Of a stretch of DNA of 64,000 nt, positions 46,779-56,070 are shown in pieces (the stretch's first letter is position 1; each line of letters opens with the position of its first letter). Both the position numbers and the translations under genes were made by a program. The stretch is from positions 5,773-69,772 of the forward strand of contig CAUQKI010000009.1 of assembly GCA_963518955.1 (NCBI GenBank), read 5' to 3'. The DNA comes from JABCPE02 sp963518955 (GTDB lineage: Bacteria > Bacteroidota > Bacteroidia > Flavobacteriales > Weeksellaceae). Below the pieces are notes generated by a model. The model saw only the letters and a list, made by a program, of their open reading frames with translations. It did not search any database and was not told the DNA's origin.

Positions 46779-46803
46779 AAAGTTTTTATGAGGTACAAAT
46801 ATA
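46762..46803 (-). promoter_or_regulatory. Hairpin with U-tract overlapping the porin start, plus -7 element
   Basis: On the minus strand TATATTTG (46803-46796) is followed by TACCTCATAA, loop AAACT and TTATGAGGTA (46795-46771), and then CAT8. The ATG of the porin (46778-46776) is inside the 3' arm, and the T8 run codes for its signal peptide. A transcript reading through from susD would carry the whole hairpin and U-tract; one starting at the local promoter (around 46790) would lack part of the 5' arm. Structure is seen; function is inferred. Confidence 0.55.
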
Positions 46804-46818
46804 ATAATTTAGATATTA

Positions 46819-48267
46819 TTAATTATCATATCCTGGGTTGGATACTACTAATGATCCTGGAGAAGCAGTTTCTTTTCTAGGAATAGGAAATGCTAACAAC
46901 TTATTTCCAACCGATTTATCTCCTATCTTAGAGTTATCAGGATCACTACTTACTCTCACTCCATTTTTATTATAATAAGGGATAGTACTATTCCATCTTA
47001 ACAAGTCCCAATATCTTAAACCTTCTCCTATCAACTCTAATGTTCTTTCTTTTTTGATAAGTTCTAATGTTACTGATGTAGCAGCAGCAAGTCCTCTTGC
47101 TTGTCGAATCATATTATAATAATTCAATGCATTAGTACTACTTCCTGCTTGAATTTCTGCTTCAGCTGCATTAAGTAAAACCTCTTCGTATCTTATTACT
47201 TTTATATTAGAATTTCCATTTACATCAGAAAACTTACCATTTAAGAAGTAGGCACTTTGTCCTGATCTAACTGCTCCTTGTACAATTAGTTTCTTTCTAA
47301 CATCATCATTTTCATAAGAATTATATACATCAGGAAGTACAGCTATATTTTTATATCCTGTTGAATTAAGAAGATTAGCATAAGAGTTTGTTCCTGAAGC
47401 TCCATTGATACCGACAGCTAATTCAAACACACTATTTGCTGCATTATCTTTTGTAAAAGATAATGCTAATTCTGATGCAGGAATAACAGAATAATATTTA
47501 CCACTATTGATAACATCTCTTGCATACTGGATTACCTTAGCATAATCTCCTTTATATAAATAATATCTAGACATTAACGCCTTTACAGAGTACGGATTTA
47601 AATAAGTTTTATCAGAATAAGTTTTATCAGAGATTTTTGTTGGATCCCCTAAATTATCTAACGCTGCCTGGAAATCACTTTCTATCTGTGCTCGTGTTTC
47701 TGCTACAGTGGATCTTGCTTGTTGTGCATTAGGATTATATACAAGAGGGACAACTACACCTAGAGAACCTCCAGAGTATTCCTGCCCATAGAGTTTTAAT
47801 AAATCAAACAATGCTTGAGCTCTTAATGCATAAGCCTGTCCTTTCAAATATTTTACTCGAGTCAACGCTTGAGCATTTGCAGTTCCTCCATAAGTTAAGT
47901 TATCTGATGAATTAATAACAATATTGGCATTTCCTATTGTCTGACCTATAGCATACCAAATATCTTCTGGATCTGCAGAAGTAGACAACAAACTATATGT
48001 TGCAAAATCTGTATTTCTACCACTAAATGTTGTGGAATAAGTCTCATCTGTATGTATCTGTCCTGTAGCTCTATATTTATTTCCCAAATAATTAGTTGCT
48101 CTCATTTTCAAATAAGTACCTCTTACAAAGGACTCTAACTGTTCTGCCGTCGTAATAGGAGCAGCCTGCTCCTCTTGGAAAAACTGAGTCTCTGTAAAAT
48201 CTCTACTACAAGAAGTCATCCCTACAATAGATAACACTACCAATGCACTATATACTATCTTTTTCAT
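46819..48267 (-). CDS. SusD/RagB family nutrient-uptake outer-membrane lipoprotein
   Basis: The 482-residue protein has a lipoprotein signal (VLSIVGMTSCSRD, Cys 20). The SusD-like domain has TPR-like helices (YLKGQAYALRAQALFDLLKLYG) and the C-terminal RagB signature IRYEEVLLNAAEAEIQAG and LIKKERTLELIGEGLRYWDLLRW. It is the surface lid for the SusC transporter encoded 6 nt upstream. No glycosidase, peptidase or regulator is adjacent, so the ligand is unknown. Confidence 0.93.
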   Translation of the reverse strand: MKKIVYSALVVLSIVGMTSCSRDFTETQFFQEEQAAPITTAEQLESFVRGTYLKMRATNYLGNKYRATGQIHTDETYSTTFSGRNTDFATYSLLSTSADPEDIWYAIGQTIGNANIVINSSDNLTYGGTANAQALTRVKYLKGQAYALRAQALFDLLKLYGQEYSGGSLGVVVPLVYNPNAQQARSTVAETRAQIESDFQAALDNLGDPTKISDKTYSDKTYLNPYSVKALMSRYYLYKGDYAKVIQYARDVINSGKYYSVIPASELALSFTKDNAANSVFELAVGINGASGTNSYANLLNSTGYKNIAVLPDVYNSYENDDVRKKLIVQGAVRSGQSAYFLNGKFSDVNGNSNIKVIRYEEVLLNAAEAEIQAGSSTNALNYYNMIRQARGLAAATSVTLELIKKERTLELIGEGLRYWDLLRWNSTIPYYNKNGVRVSSDPDNSKIGDKSVGNKLLAFPIPRKETASPGSLVVSNPGYDN

Positions 48268-48273
48268 ATTATC

Positions 48274-51138
48274 TTAAAAATTTAAATTAACACCTATACT
48301 ATATGATTTCAATGGAGGTAAATCAAAATTGGTAACCCCACCTATCTGATAATCTGGATCAAATTTGAAGTTTTTATCAAATGTATATGTCCATATATTA
48401 TTCCCCACTAAATACACCTGAATACTATTTATTCCTGTATCTCTTAATAAATCTTTATTAAATGTATAAGAGACTTTCAGAGATCTTAATCTTACATAAT
48501 CTCCTTTATATAAGAATCTTGTAGATGCTTGATTAGAATTATCTGAACGGGAATCTATAGGAGCAGGATTTTTAGCATTAGGGTTCTGTGGAGTCCAGTA
48601 ATCCAACTGGTCTCTATACCCTGGATATGTTCCTGTTGTTGCTCCATCACTAAACATATAACGCGCCCAAGAGTCATATATCTTATTACCAAATCCATAA
48701 CTAAACTGAGCATCTATAGAAAAACCTTTATACGTGAAATCTGTACTTAATCCTCCATATATCTTAGCGTAAGGAGAACCCTGTACTGCTTGATTAGCTT
48801 CATTATAATCAGATGTTGTTTCTCCATCTACTCCATTTTTATACCACAGAGGTTTACCATTACTAGGATCTACTCCTGCCCATTTTCTTAAATAGAAAGA
48901 GTTAAGTACTTCTCCTTCTCTAATAATTCTAGTAGCGGTAGATATATCCCTTCCTTGGTACAATTCTGTTACTTTATTACTTAAGGTACTCAAGTTAGCA
49001 CTTACATTCCATTTTACATTACTTGAATTGATAATTCTTGCCGCAAGAGTAAATTCCAAACCACTATTTCTCATTGATCCTACATTTTGGAATCTAGTTG
49101 CATCTGCAGTACTAAGAGGAGAATAACCTCCCTGTATCATAGATAATGGAACACTATAAATCATATTGGTCGTTTTCTTATGATAAAAAGCAGCTCCCAA
49201 TGTAACTCTATCATTAAACAAACCTAAATCAAATCCAACATTAAATGGTTTTATAGTTTCCCATTCTAAGTCTTGGTTTGCTACCCCTCTTACAAAAGCT
49301 GCTGGTTTATCTCCATAATTTTCTGTATATCTATATGTAGTAAATGGCAACACTGATGCATTAGGAAGGTTACCAACCTTACCATATGATGCAGAAAACT
49401 TCAATTGAGATATTGTGCTATTATCTTTAAGCGCTTCCAATCTAGCTAAATCTACACCTATACCCGCAGACCAAAAATATCCTGTTTTTTTATCTGGCCA
49501 GAAATTAGATACTCTATCTTGTCTTCCTGATAAATCTAACAAAAATAATTTATCATAATCATAATGAAGCGTCACTGCATACCCTCCTCTAGAAGTCACA
49601 GTCTTCTCTCCTGTAACTGTTCTTGGGATAATAAAGTTATTAAGTGTCTGGAGATTAGGAGTTCCTACAGCATTACCATATCCCCCAACTAATCTAGCAT
49701 CTGACTTATAAGCTTCTTGTATTAAACTTGCATTAAAATTATTTTTCTCCCCTATCTTAAAATCATATGATAAAATATTCTGCAAGTTAAAATTAAAATA
49801 TCTTGTAGAATAACTATATAATCCTCCTTGGAGTCTATATCCATCTCCATGTAATGGGCTATAATATTGATCTTCCTCTATATTAATAAACTCAGGTGCA
49901 AAAACAAATTTATAATTGAGGTTTTTTAGAATCTTATAGTCTGCCTGTATATTTGCAAAAACTCTAGCTGTATTTGCCCTTTGGTAGTTAATATCTTGTA
50001 AAGCTGCTATATTGTAAAAACTATTAGACAATCTTCCATTTCCAAAATAATAAGTTCCATCAGAATTTTTCAAAGGATCTGTAGGATAGAGAAAATATCT
50101 CGCCAATATTGGATTAGAGAAAGCCCCTCCTTCTGGCTGTGTATTAGTCACACCATAAGATGCTTGTATATCTGTAGATAATGTCAATCTATCTGTTGCC
50201 TTATAATTAACTCTTGTTGTTCCTGATATTCTCTTGAATGCAGATCCTCTTACAATACCTTCTTGATTAAAATATCCTAATGATGAATAATATGTCAATC
50301 TATCACTTCCTCCTGATACAGAAGCATTTACTCTAGTTAGAAATGCCCCACCTGTTCTCTCGGTTGCTTTCTGCCAATCAGTACTTACAGAAGTATCTAC
50401 ACCTAAATTATCATATGCATCTTGCACTGTCGATGGTCTTTTAGGGCCATTTGGAAAATTAGGATTAACAGGAACCAATGGATTAGCATTAAGATATCCT
50501 CGTGTATATAAACTTACCCATTCAGATGCTGACAATCCTTCATGACCAGACACTGCCCTATAAGTAACCCCTGTCTCGGCATTCACATTAAATCTTGCTT
50601 TTCCTTTTTTACCTGATTTTGTAGTAATAATCATAACTCCTGCTCCTGCATCCGCCCCATATACAGCTGTAGAAACAGCATCTTTTAAGAATGTAACACT
50701 TTCTATATCAGCCTCATTGAAGTTTGCCAGAATATTTGCTGATGTTGTATTTCTTGTTAAATCTCCTTGAGCCACTCTTACCCCATCAATAACAACTATT
50801 GGATTATTTCTACCATTGACAGAAGACACCCCTCTAATTTGTATATTAGCAGCTCCTCCTGGTTGCCCTGTAGACATTCCCGTTTGCACCCCAGCAACTT
50901 TTCCTGACAAAGCCTTATCAACAGATCCTGTGGACATATCTGCAATTTCTTTACCTACTTTTCCTATTGCTCCAGTAGCTTCTTTTACAGCAACCTTTCT
51001 ACCAAAGCCCACTAAAACAACTTCATCTATTGTTTTTTCTTTTCCAGAAGTAGTATCCTTCTTAACTTCTTGCGCAACTAATGCTTGTCCTGTGAAGAAC
51101 AATACACCAGCTGTTAGAACTTTCAATTTCACATTCAT
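48274..51138 (-). CDS. SusC/RagA family TonB-dependent outer-membrane transporter
   Basis: From the ATG at 51138 the protein has 954 residues, with a signal peptide ending TGQALVAQ. It has a TonB-box-like IDEVVLVGFG immediately before the plug (GKVAGVQTGMSTGQPGGAANIQIRGV), then a 22-strand barrel ending PLKSYSIGVNLNF. The N-terminal carboxypeptidase-regulatory domain found in most SusC proteins is absent, leaving only a short linker. It imports an unknown ligand with SusD. Codons end mostly in A or T, more so than the neighbouring core genes. Confidence 0.93.
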   Translation of the reverse strand: MNVKLKVLTAGVLFFTGQALVAQEVKKDTTSGKEKTIDEVVLVGFGRKVAVKEATGAIGKVGKEIADMSTGSVDKALSGKVAGVQTGMSTGQPGGAANIQIRGVSSVNGRNNPIVVIDGVRVAQGDLTRNTTSANILANFNEADIESVTFLKDAVSTAVYGADAGAGVMIITTKSGKKGKARFNVNAETGVTYRAVSGHEGLSASEWVSLYTRGYLNANPLVPVNPNFPNGPKRPSTVQDAYDNLGVDTSVSTDWQKATERTGGAFLTRVNASVSGGSDRLTYYSSLGYFNQEGIVRGSAFKRISGTTRVNYKATDRLTLSTDIQASYGVTNTQPEGGAFSNPILARYFLYPTDPLKNSDGTYYFGNGRLSNSFYNIAALQDINYQRANTARVFANIQADYKILKNLNYKFVFAPEFINIEEDQYYSPLHGDGYRLQGGLYSYSTRYFNFNLQNILSYDFKIGEKNNFNASLIQEAYKSDARLVGGYGNAVGTPNLQTLNNFIIPRTVTGEKTVTSRGGYAVTLHYDYDKLFLLDLSGRQDRVSNFWPDKKTGYFWSAGIGVDLARLEALKDNSTISQLKFSASYGKVGNLPNASVLPFTTYRYTENYGDKPAAFVRGVANQDLEWETIKPFNVGFDLGLFNDRVTLGAAFYHKKTTNMIYSVPLSMIQGGYSPLSTADATRFQNVGSMRNSGLEFTLAARIINSSNVKWNVSANLSTLSNKVTELYQGRDISTATRIIREGEVLNSFYLRKWAGVDPSNGKPLWYKNGVDGETTSDYNEANQAVQGSPYAKIYGGLSTDFTYKGFSIDAQFSYGFGNKIYDSWARYMFSDGATTGTYPGYRDQLDYWTPQNPNAKNPAPIDSRSDNSNQASTRFLYKGDYVRLRSLKVSYTFNKDLLRDTGINSIQVYLVGNNIWTYTFDKNFKFDPDYQIGGVTNFDLPPLKSYSIGVNLNF

Positions 51139-51165
51139 TTTTAACAAAATTTAATAACCATTGAG

Positions 51166-51196
51166 CAAAGGTGTTAAATATTTTTTAAACAACCAA
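51166..51196 (-). promoter_or_regulatory. Promoter of susC-susD
   Basis: On the minus strand TTG (51196-51194), a 20-nt spacer and CACCTTTG (51173-51166, one mismatch to TAnnTTTG) lie 28 nt before the susC ATG. Confidence 0.5.
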
Positions 51197-51284
51197 ATGT
51201 TTTTATGTTTTTTTTGTTATTTTTTTGATGTTTTGTTAAAAATATCCGAAATTTATCATTTTCAACAAACTAAATATTAAATTT

Positions 51285-51317
51285 TTGATAAAGTTATCTT
51301 AATTTTTTCTAAATTTG
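51285..51317 (+). promoter_or_regulatory. Promoter of the HU-domain gene
   Basis: TTG at 51285, a 22-nt spacer and TAAATTTG at 51310-51317 precede an ATG only 8 nt later, so transcripts are predicted to be leaderless or nearly so. Confidence 0.65.
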
Positions 51318-51325
51318 CATTTAGT

Positions 51326-52027
51326 ATGGATTTAGCTTTTTACATATACAGTTATTTACAGGAGCAAAAACCAAGGGTAGAAGTTCCTGATTTTGGGATT
51401 TTTAGACTTGAAAAAGAACATGCTGTCGTGGATGCAGAATCTTCTAAAATTCTTCCTCCAAGTGAGCATATCCATTTTGAAGACAATACAGCTGTATTTG
51501 ATTCCAGTCTTGCCCATTATATAGCAGAGAAAACAGGTGAGAATCTATTCATTATACAATCTGAAATAAGAGATACTGTGCGTGAATGGATAAAACTGCT
51601 CATGCTCCAAAAAAAATTAAATCTTAAATATCTCGGAGAACTTTCCCTTAAAGAAATAGATATCATACGGGAAGAAACTAAAATTCCGCAATCCATGGAG
51701 TTCTTTGGACTGGAAGAAGTTAATTTATCTGAAATTTCTCCTGCTTCTGCCGTTAAAGAAGAGCTGACCCAAAAGCAAGAAACAAAAAAAATAGAAAACC
51801 AAAAACAAGAAAAATCAAACAATGGTATCTGGTGGGTACTATTATTCATCATTATCGCCATCGCTGGACTTGTATTTTTATATTATAATTACGGAAAATC
51901 AGATAAATCAGCTGATGACAGCGCGAAACAAGATTCTATCCAAGCTGCACAAACTGAAATTCCTCAGGCTGTATCGCCTTCCACATCAGATTCTATAACG
52001 ATTGACAGTGTACAAATAGAATACTAA
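51326..52027 (+). CDS. HU/CCDC81-like domain membrane protein
   Basis: The 233-residue protein starts MDLAFYIYSYLQEQKPRVEV with an HU-like DNA-binding-type domain of the Bacteroidetes CCDC81 class (VPDFGIFRL, then helices to about 115). A Lys/Gln-rich linker and one transmembrane segment (WWVLLFIIIAIAGLVFLYYNY, about 168-188) follow. The C-terminal tail is low-complexity and periplasmic, without a SPOR domain. Related proteins often carry a SPOR domain and act at the division site, so a role in cell envelope organisation is possible but not shown. The dehydrogenase gene starts at the base after its stop. Confidence 0.72.
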   Translation: MDLAFYIYSYLQEQKPRVEVPDFGIFRLEKEHAVVDAESSKILPPSEHIHFEDNTAVFDSSLAHYIAEKTGENLFIIQSEIRDTVREWIKLLMLQKKLNLKYLGELSLKEIDIIREETKIPQSMEFFGLEEVNLSEISPASAVKEELTQKQETKKIENQKQEKSNNGIWWVLLFIIIAIAGLVFLYYNYGKSDKSADDSAKQDSIQAAQTEIPQAVSPSTSDSITIDSVQIEY

Positions 52028-52963
52028 ATGAAAATCCTGCTTTTAGACAAAAATCATCCACTCATCACAAAACAACTTTCTGAAAAAGGTTTTGTTTTGG
52101 AGGAGGATTTTTCATCAAGTTATGAGCAAGTTTTAGAGAAAATCCACCTTTATGAAGGCATCATCATTCGAAGCCGAATTCCATTGGATGCTCATTTTTT
52201 AGAAAAAGCAAAAAATCTAAAATTCATCGCACGAGTAGGCGCTGGAATGGAAAACATAGACACCGCCAAAGCCCAAGAACTCGACATAAAACTCATCAAC
52301 TCTCCCGAAGGAAACAAAGATGCTGTGGCAGAGCATGTTATAGGAACGCTTCTTGTGCTGATGAACCGCCTTTTTATTTCCTCTAATGAAGTTAAAAAGG
52401 GAATTTGGCTCAGAGAAGAGAACCGAGGAGAAGAAATTTTGGGTAAAACCTTCGGAATCATCGGTTACGGAAATATGGGAAAAGCCGTAGCCAAAAGACT
52501 TTCGGGATTTGGCTGCAAAACTATTTTTCATGATATCAAACCTAATCTTTCTGATGAATTTGCCGCACAGGTAAGCCTTCAAGAATTACAAGAAAACGCC
52601 GATATTCTCAGCCTTCACACGCCGCTTACAGAGGACACACTCTATATGATAGATGAGGAATTTATCTCCAAAATGAAGAAAAATTTCTACTTCATCAATA
52701 CCGCAAGAGGTAAAAATCTAAAAACTTCTGCGCTTGTAAATGCCTTGAAATTAGGCAAAATAAAAGGCGCTTGTCTAGATGTTTTGGAATACGAAAAAAC
52801 TTCTTTTGAGAATTTGGAAACAAAAAACGAGGATTTAGAATATCTTTTAAATTCAGAAAAAGCCATCATAACACCGCACATCGCGGGCTGGACTCATGAG
52901 AGCAAAATAAAATTAGCCCAAGTCATCGTGGATAAAATCTTAGCTTTCGCTGCTGAAAATTAG
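52028..52963 (+). CDS. D-2-hydroxyacid dehydrogenase, NAD-dependent
   Basis: The 311-residue protein has the D-isomer 2-hydroxyacid dehydrogenase fold: RVGAGMENIDTAKAQEL near 75, the Rossmann motif GIIGYGNMGKAVAKRL near 145, NTARGKN near 232, and the catalytic His in TPHIAGWTHES near 285. It resembles phosphoglycerate dehydrogenase-like enzymes, but lacks the ACT domain. The substrate is undetermined. It directly follows the HU-domain gene and is probably translated from the same mRNA. Confidence 0.88.
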   Translation: MKILLLDKNHPLITKQLSEKGFVLEEDFSSSYEQVLEKIHLYEGIIIRSRIPLDAHFLEKAKNLKFIARVGAGMENIDTAKAQELDIKLINSPEGNKDAVAEHVIGTLLVLMNRLFISSNEVKKGIWLREENRGEEILGKTFGIIGYGNMGKAVAKRLSGFGCKTIFHDIKPNLSDEFAAQVSLQELQENADILSLHTPLTEDTLYMIDEEFISKMKKNFYFINTARGKNLKTSALVNALKLGKIKGACLDVLEYEKTSFENLETKNEDLEYLLNSEKAIITPHIAGWTHESKIKLAQVIVDKILAFAAEN

Positions 52964-53046
52964 TATCATTTAACATAGATTTAACGATAATTATTATTCA
53001 TTTTTCTTGTTTTTATCCTATTTTGCGCGAAAATTTCAAAACAAAG

Positions 53047-54411
53047 ATGAAAATAAATCTATCCCACATAGGATTTCTTGCATTTTTTCTATTTTTTTCG
53101 TGCTCCAAAAAAGAATCCACAACAACCAGCAATGGATATTATTCAGCTTCAAATCTTCCTAATTTCGGCAATGTAGATGTGGACAATGTCTTCAAAGGAG
53201 AAAAATTAAAACTGGAAAACCAGCAGAAAATCGTAAATTCCCTTAACCAATACTACGAAAACATCTGGAACAGCACCGACATGAGCGGTGGAGTTTTGGT
53301 AGCACACGGAGACAATATTCTTTTGGAAAAATACAAAGGTTTCGGCAGGGAGAACAACCAAATGCCGATTAACAAAGACACTCCGCTTCATTTGGCATCC
53401 ATAAGCAAACCCATCACAGCGATGGCAGTTTTAAAATTAGTGGAAGCGAAAAAAATCAGCCTTGAACAAAAAGTAAAATCCATTTTTCCGAATTTCCTGT
53501 ATTCTGATGTAACGATTCAGCACCTGCTCACCCACCGCAGTGGACTTCCAAAATATGAGCATTTCTTAGAAGAAAATGATATAAAGCCTAAAAATAAATT
53601 CTTTACCAATCAAGAAATTTTTGACCTCGTTGCTAAACACAAACCAGAACTTGCCAGACAGACCGACACTGGTTTTATGTATAATAATTTCAACTACGCT
53701 ATTCTGGCGCTTATCATTGAAAAAATCACTGGAAAAACCTATCCAGAAGCGATGAAAGAAATGGTTTTCGCTCCTTTAAAAATGAAAAATACTTTTGTTT
53801 TTGAAGAAAAACACATCAATTCTGCTTCGCAGTCTTTTTACCAAAGAAGCACCAGACTTTATCCTTTAAACGAATACGATTTGATTTATGGTGATAAAAA
53901 TATCTACACCACTCCACGCGATTTGTTCAATTTTTCAAAAGCAATGTTTTCAAAAGATTTTCTTCCAAGAGAACTGATGGAAAAGGTTTTTGAGCCATAC
54001 AGCAACGAAAAAAAGGGCGTGAATAACTATGGTCTTGGATTTAGACTAAAAGTATTTGATGAAGGGAAAAAACTAACCTATCACAACGGCTGGTGGCACG
54101 GCTCTAACACGGTTTTCATTCATCTGAGAGAATCCAAAACTACCATCATCGCTCTGAGCAACAAGTATTCTAGAAAAATATACGGAACGATGCTTCTTTC
54201 CACACTCTTTGAAGATTTTCCTTTTGAAATTGATAAAGTGATAAATCCAGATGCCGAGACTGCAGATTCCACAGAGGTTTTTGCAGAAGATACCGAAAGA
54301 GCAAAAACTCCAAAAAAGAAACCAAAGAAAACCTCCGCAGACAGCCTAAAAGCAACAAAAACAGAGGAAACCATACAAAAAACCTCAGAATCTACAGAGG
54401 AGGAAGATTAA
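53047..54411 (+). CDS. Serine hydrolase lipoprotein (beta-lactamase class C-like)
   Basis: From the ATG at 53047 the protein has 454 residues and a lipoprotein signal ending FFLFFSCSKK. The catalytic SxxK is SISK near residue 120, the YxN-type motif is YNN near 212, and the HNG motif is YHNGWWHG near 340, as in beta-lactamase/esterase family proteins (AmpC/EstB-like). The C-terminus is a Lys/Thr/Glu-rich tail of about 50 residues (AKTPKKKPKKTSADS). It may act on cell-wall peptides or esters at the surface; resistance to beta-lactams cannot be inferred. Confidence 0.85.
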   Translation: MKINLSHIGFLAFFLFFSCSKKESTTTSNGYYSASNLPNFGNVDVDNVFKGEKLKLENQQKIVNSLNQYYENIWNSTDMSGGVLVAHGDNILLEKYKGFGRENNQMPINKDTPLHLASISKPITAMAVLKLVEAKKISLEQKVKSIFPNFLYSDVTIQHLLTHRSGLPKYEHFLEENDIKPKNKFFTNQEIFDLVAKHKPELARQTDTGFMYNNFNYAILALIIEKITGKTYPEAMKEMVFAPLKMKNTFVFEEKHINSASQSFYQRSTRLYPLNEYDLIYGDKNIYTTPRDLFNFSKAMFSKDFLPRELMEKVFEPYSNEKKGVNNYGLGFRLKVFDEGKKLTYHNGWWHGSNTVFIHLRESKTTIIALSNKYSRKIYGTMLLSTLFEDFPFEIDKVINPDAETADSTEVFAEDTERAKTPKKKPKKTSADSLKATKTEETIQKTSESTEEED

Positions 54412-54435
54412 ATTTAAAAAACTTATTTTTGTTTC

Positions 54436-56031
54436 ATGAAAAAGATTTTGTTTGTTGCTATTTTTATAGTTCTTCTGAGCGCTTGTGCAAGAGTAGGCTC
54501 TCCCGAAGGCGGTGCGAAAGACACCACTCCACCTAAGTTCCTGAAATCCAATATAGATACGAGCAGAGTAAATGTTCCCACCAGCACTAGGGAACTTCGG
54601 CTATATTTTGATGAATATATTAACCTAAAGGATGCGAACAAAAATCTCATCATTTCGCCACCGATTAAAAAGATAAAAAAAATAATCCCTTCTAACCTTG
54701 CAAACAAATACATTTCCATAACATGGGATGAAGATTTGAAGGAAAATACCACTTATAATTTCAACTTTGGAAATGCCATTGTAGATAATAACGAGGGAAA
54801 TGTGCTGCCTTACTTTAATTTTGCTTTTTCTACAGGAAAGGAACTTGACAATCTGTACATCAGCGGAACGATAACCGATGCCTTGCTCATCCCAGGAAAA
54901 CCCTCCAAACACGGAATTGTAGTAGGACTCTATGCGGATAGTGCTGATTTCAAACAAAAACCAAACTACATCGCAAAAGCTGATGAAGACGGCTATTTTG
55001 AGCTAAACTATCTGAGTAAAGGGAAATACAGCATCATCGCTTTTGAAGATGAAAACGAAAACTCTGTGTATGATGCAGGTAAGGAAAAAGTTGGTTTCTT
55101 AAAGGAAAAAATAGATTTAAACCAAAATTTATCTGGTCTGAAAATGAAAATCTTCCCTTCTGAAAAAAACATCAGATACAAAGAAACTACGCCTGTGGAC
55201 GGAGGAATGCTCATGGTTTTCGAAGGAAATCCAAAGAAAGTAGACATAAAAAGCATCAGCGATGAACTTACTGATTACCAAGTAACTCACGCCGAAAAAT
55301 CTGATTCTGTGATGGTTTGGGTAGGGAAACAAAACGCCCTAAACAGCAGAACGCTCACACCTCTAAAAATAAGCTATAATGCTGATGGTAAGGAAGATAC
55401 CATTTCTGTTTCGTACAAAACTAACGAAAAAGATGAACTGACCTTAGCCAATAGCAAAGGCGGGCAGCTTCCTCCTGAAAAAGATTTTGTCATTACTGCT
55501 AATATGGTTTTGAAAGAGATAAATCCTGCTTTGTGGGCGCTGAAAAGTGACAGCATCAGCCAAAAATTTGAGGCAAGAATTTCTGAAAAAAATCTGAAGG
55601 AAATCATCATTTCATCGGACTTTAAAACTGGAAAAAAATACTCGCTCAGCATTCCAAAAGGAAGTGTTCAAGGACATTATTTCCAAAATCCAAAGGCTTA
55701 TATTTTCAATTTTGAAGCTGATAAAGCCGCAAATTACGGAAGTTTAACCCTAAAACTAGAGAACCAGCCAAAGTCCTATTTTTGGATACAACTAATTGAT
55801 AGTGAAGGAAATGTAAAATATTCTCAATATACAAATAAGAACGAAATCCGTTTTACGAGCCTTGACCCAGCTATTTATTACGCCCGAATTTTAGTGGATG
55901 ATAATGGTAACAAATACTGGGACAAAGCCAATTTCTCTGAGCAAAAATTCGCTGAAGAAGCCTTTGTTTTCGAAAAGAAACTGGAGGTGAGAAAATTGTG
56001 GGAAATCGTCGAAAATTGGGTTTTGGAATGA
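54436..56031 (+). CDS. Ig-like domain lipoprotein
   Basis: The 531-residue lipoprotein has a signal ending VLLSACARVG (Cys 17). It contains an SbsA-type Ig-like domain at about 28-125 (TPPKFLKSNIDTS, LRLYFDEYINLKD, TTYNFNFGNAIVDNNEGN), then a carboxypeptidase-regulatory-like beta domain (GIVVGLYADSAD, ADEDGYFELNYLSKGKYSI) and further beta-rich segments. It is probably a structural cell-surface protein. It lies 24 nt after the serine hydrolase gene on the same strand. Confidence 0.78.
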   Translation: MKKILFVAIFIVLLSACARVGSPEGGAKDTTPPKFLKSNIDTSRVNVPTSTRELRLYFDEYINLKDANKNLIISPPIKKIKKIIPSNLANKYISITWDEDLKENTTYNFNFGNAIVDNNEGNVLPYFNFAFSTGKELDNLYISGTITDALLIPGKPSKHGIVVGLYADSADFKQKPNYIAKADEDGYFELNYLSKGKYSIIAFEDENENSVYDAGKEKVGFLKEKIDLNQNLSGLKMKIFPSEKNIRYKETTPVDGGMLMVFEGNPKKVDIKSISDELTDYQVTHAEKSDSVMVWVGKQNALNSRTLTPLKISYNADGKEDTISVSYKTNEKDELTLANSKGGQLPPEKDFVITANMVLKEINPALWALKSDSISQKFEARISEKNLKEIIISSDFKTGKKYSLSIPKGSVQGHYFQNPKAYIFNFEADKAANYGSLTLKLENQPKSYFWIQLIDSEGNVKYSQYTNKNEIRFTSLDPAIYYARILVDDNGNKYWDKANFSEQKFAEEAFVFEKKLEVRKLWEIVENWVLE

Positions 56032-56070
56032 TTTTTTCATCACTCCTCGTTCAAATTAAATTTTTAAATT

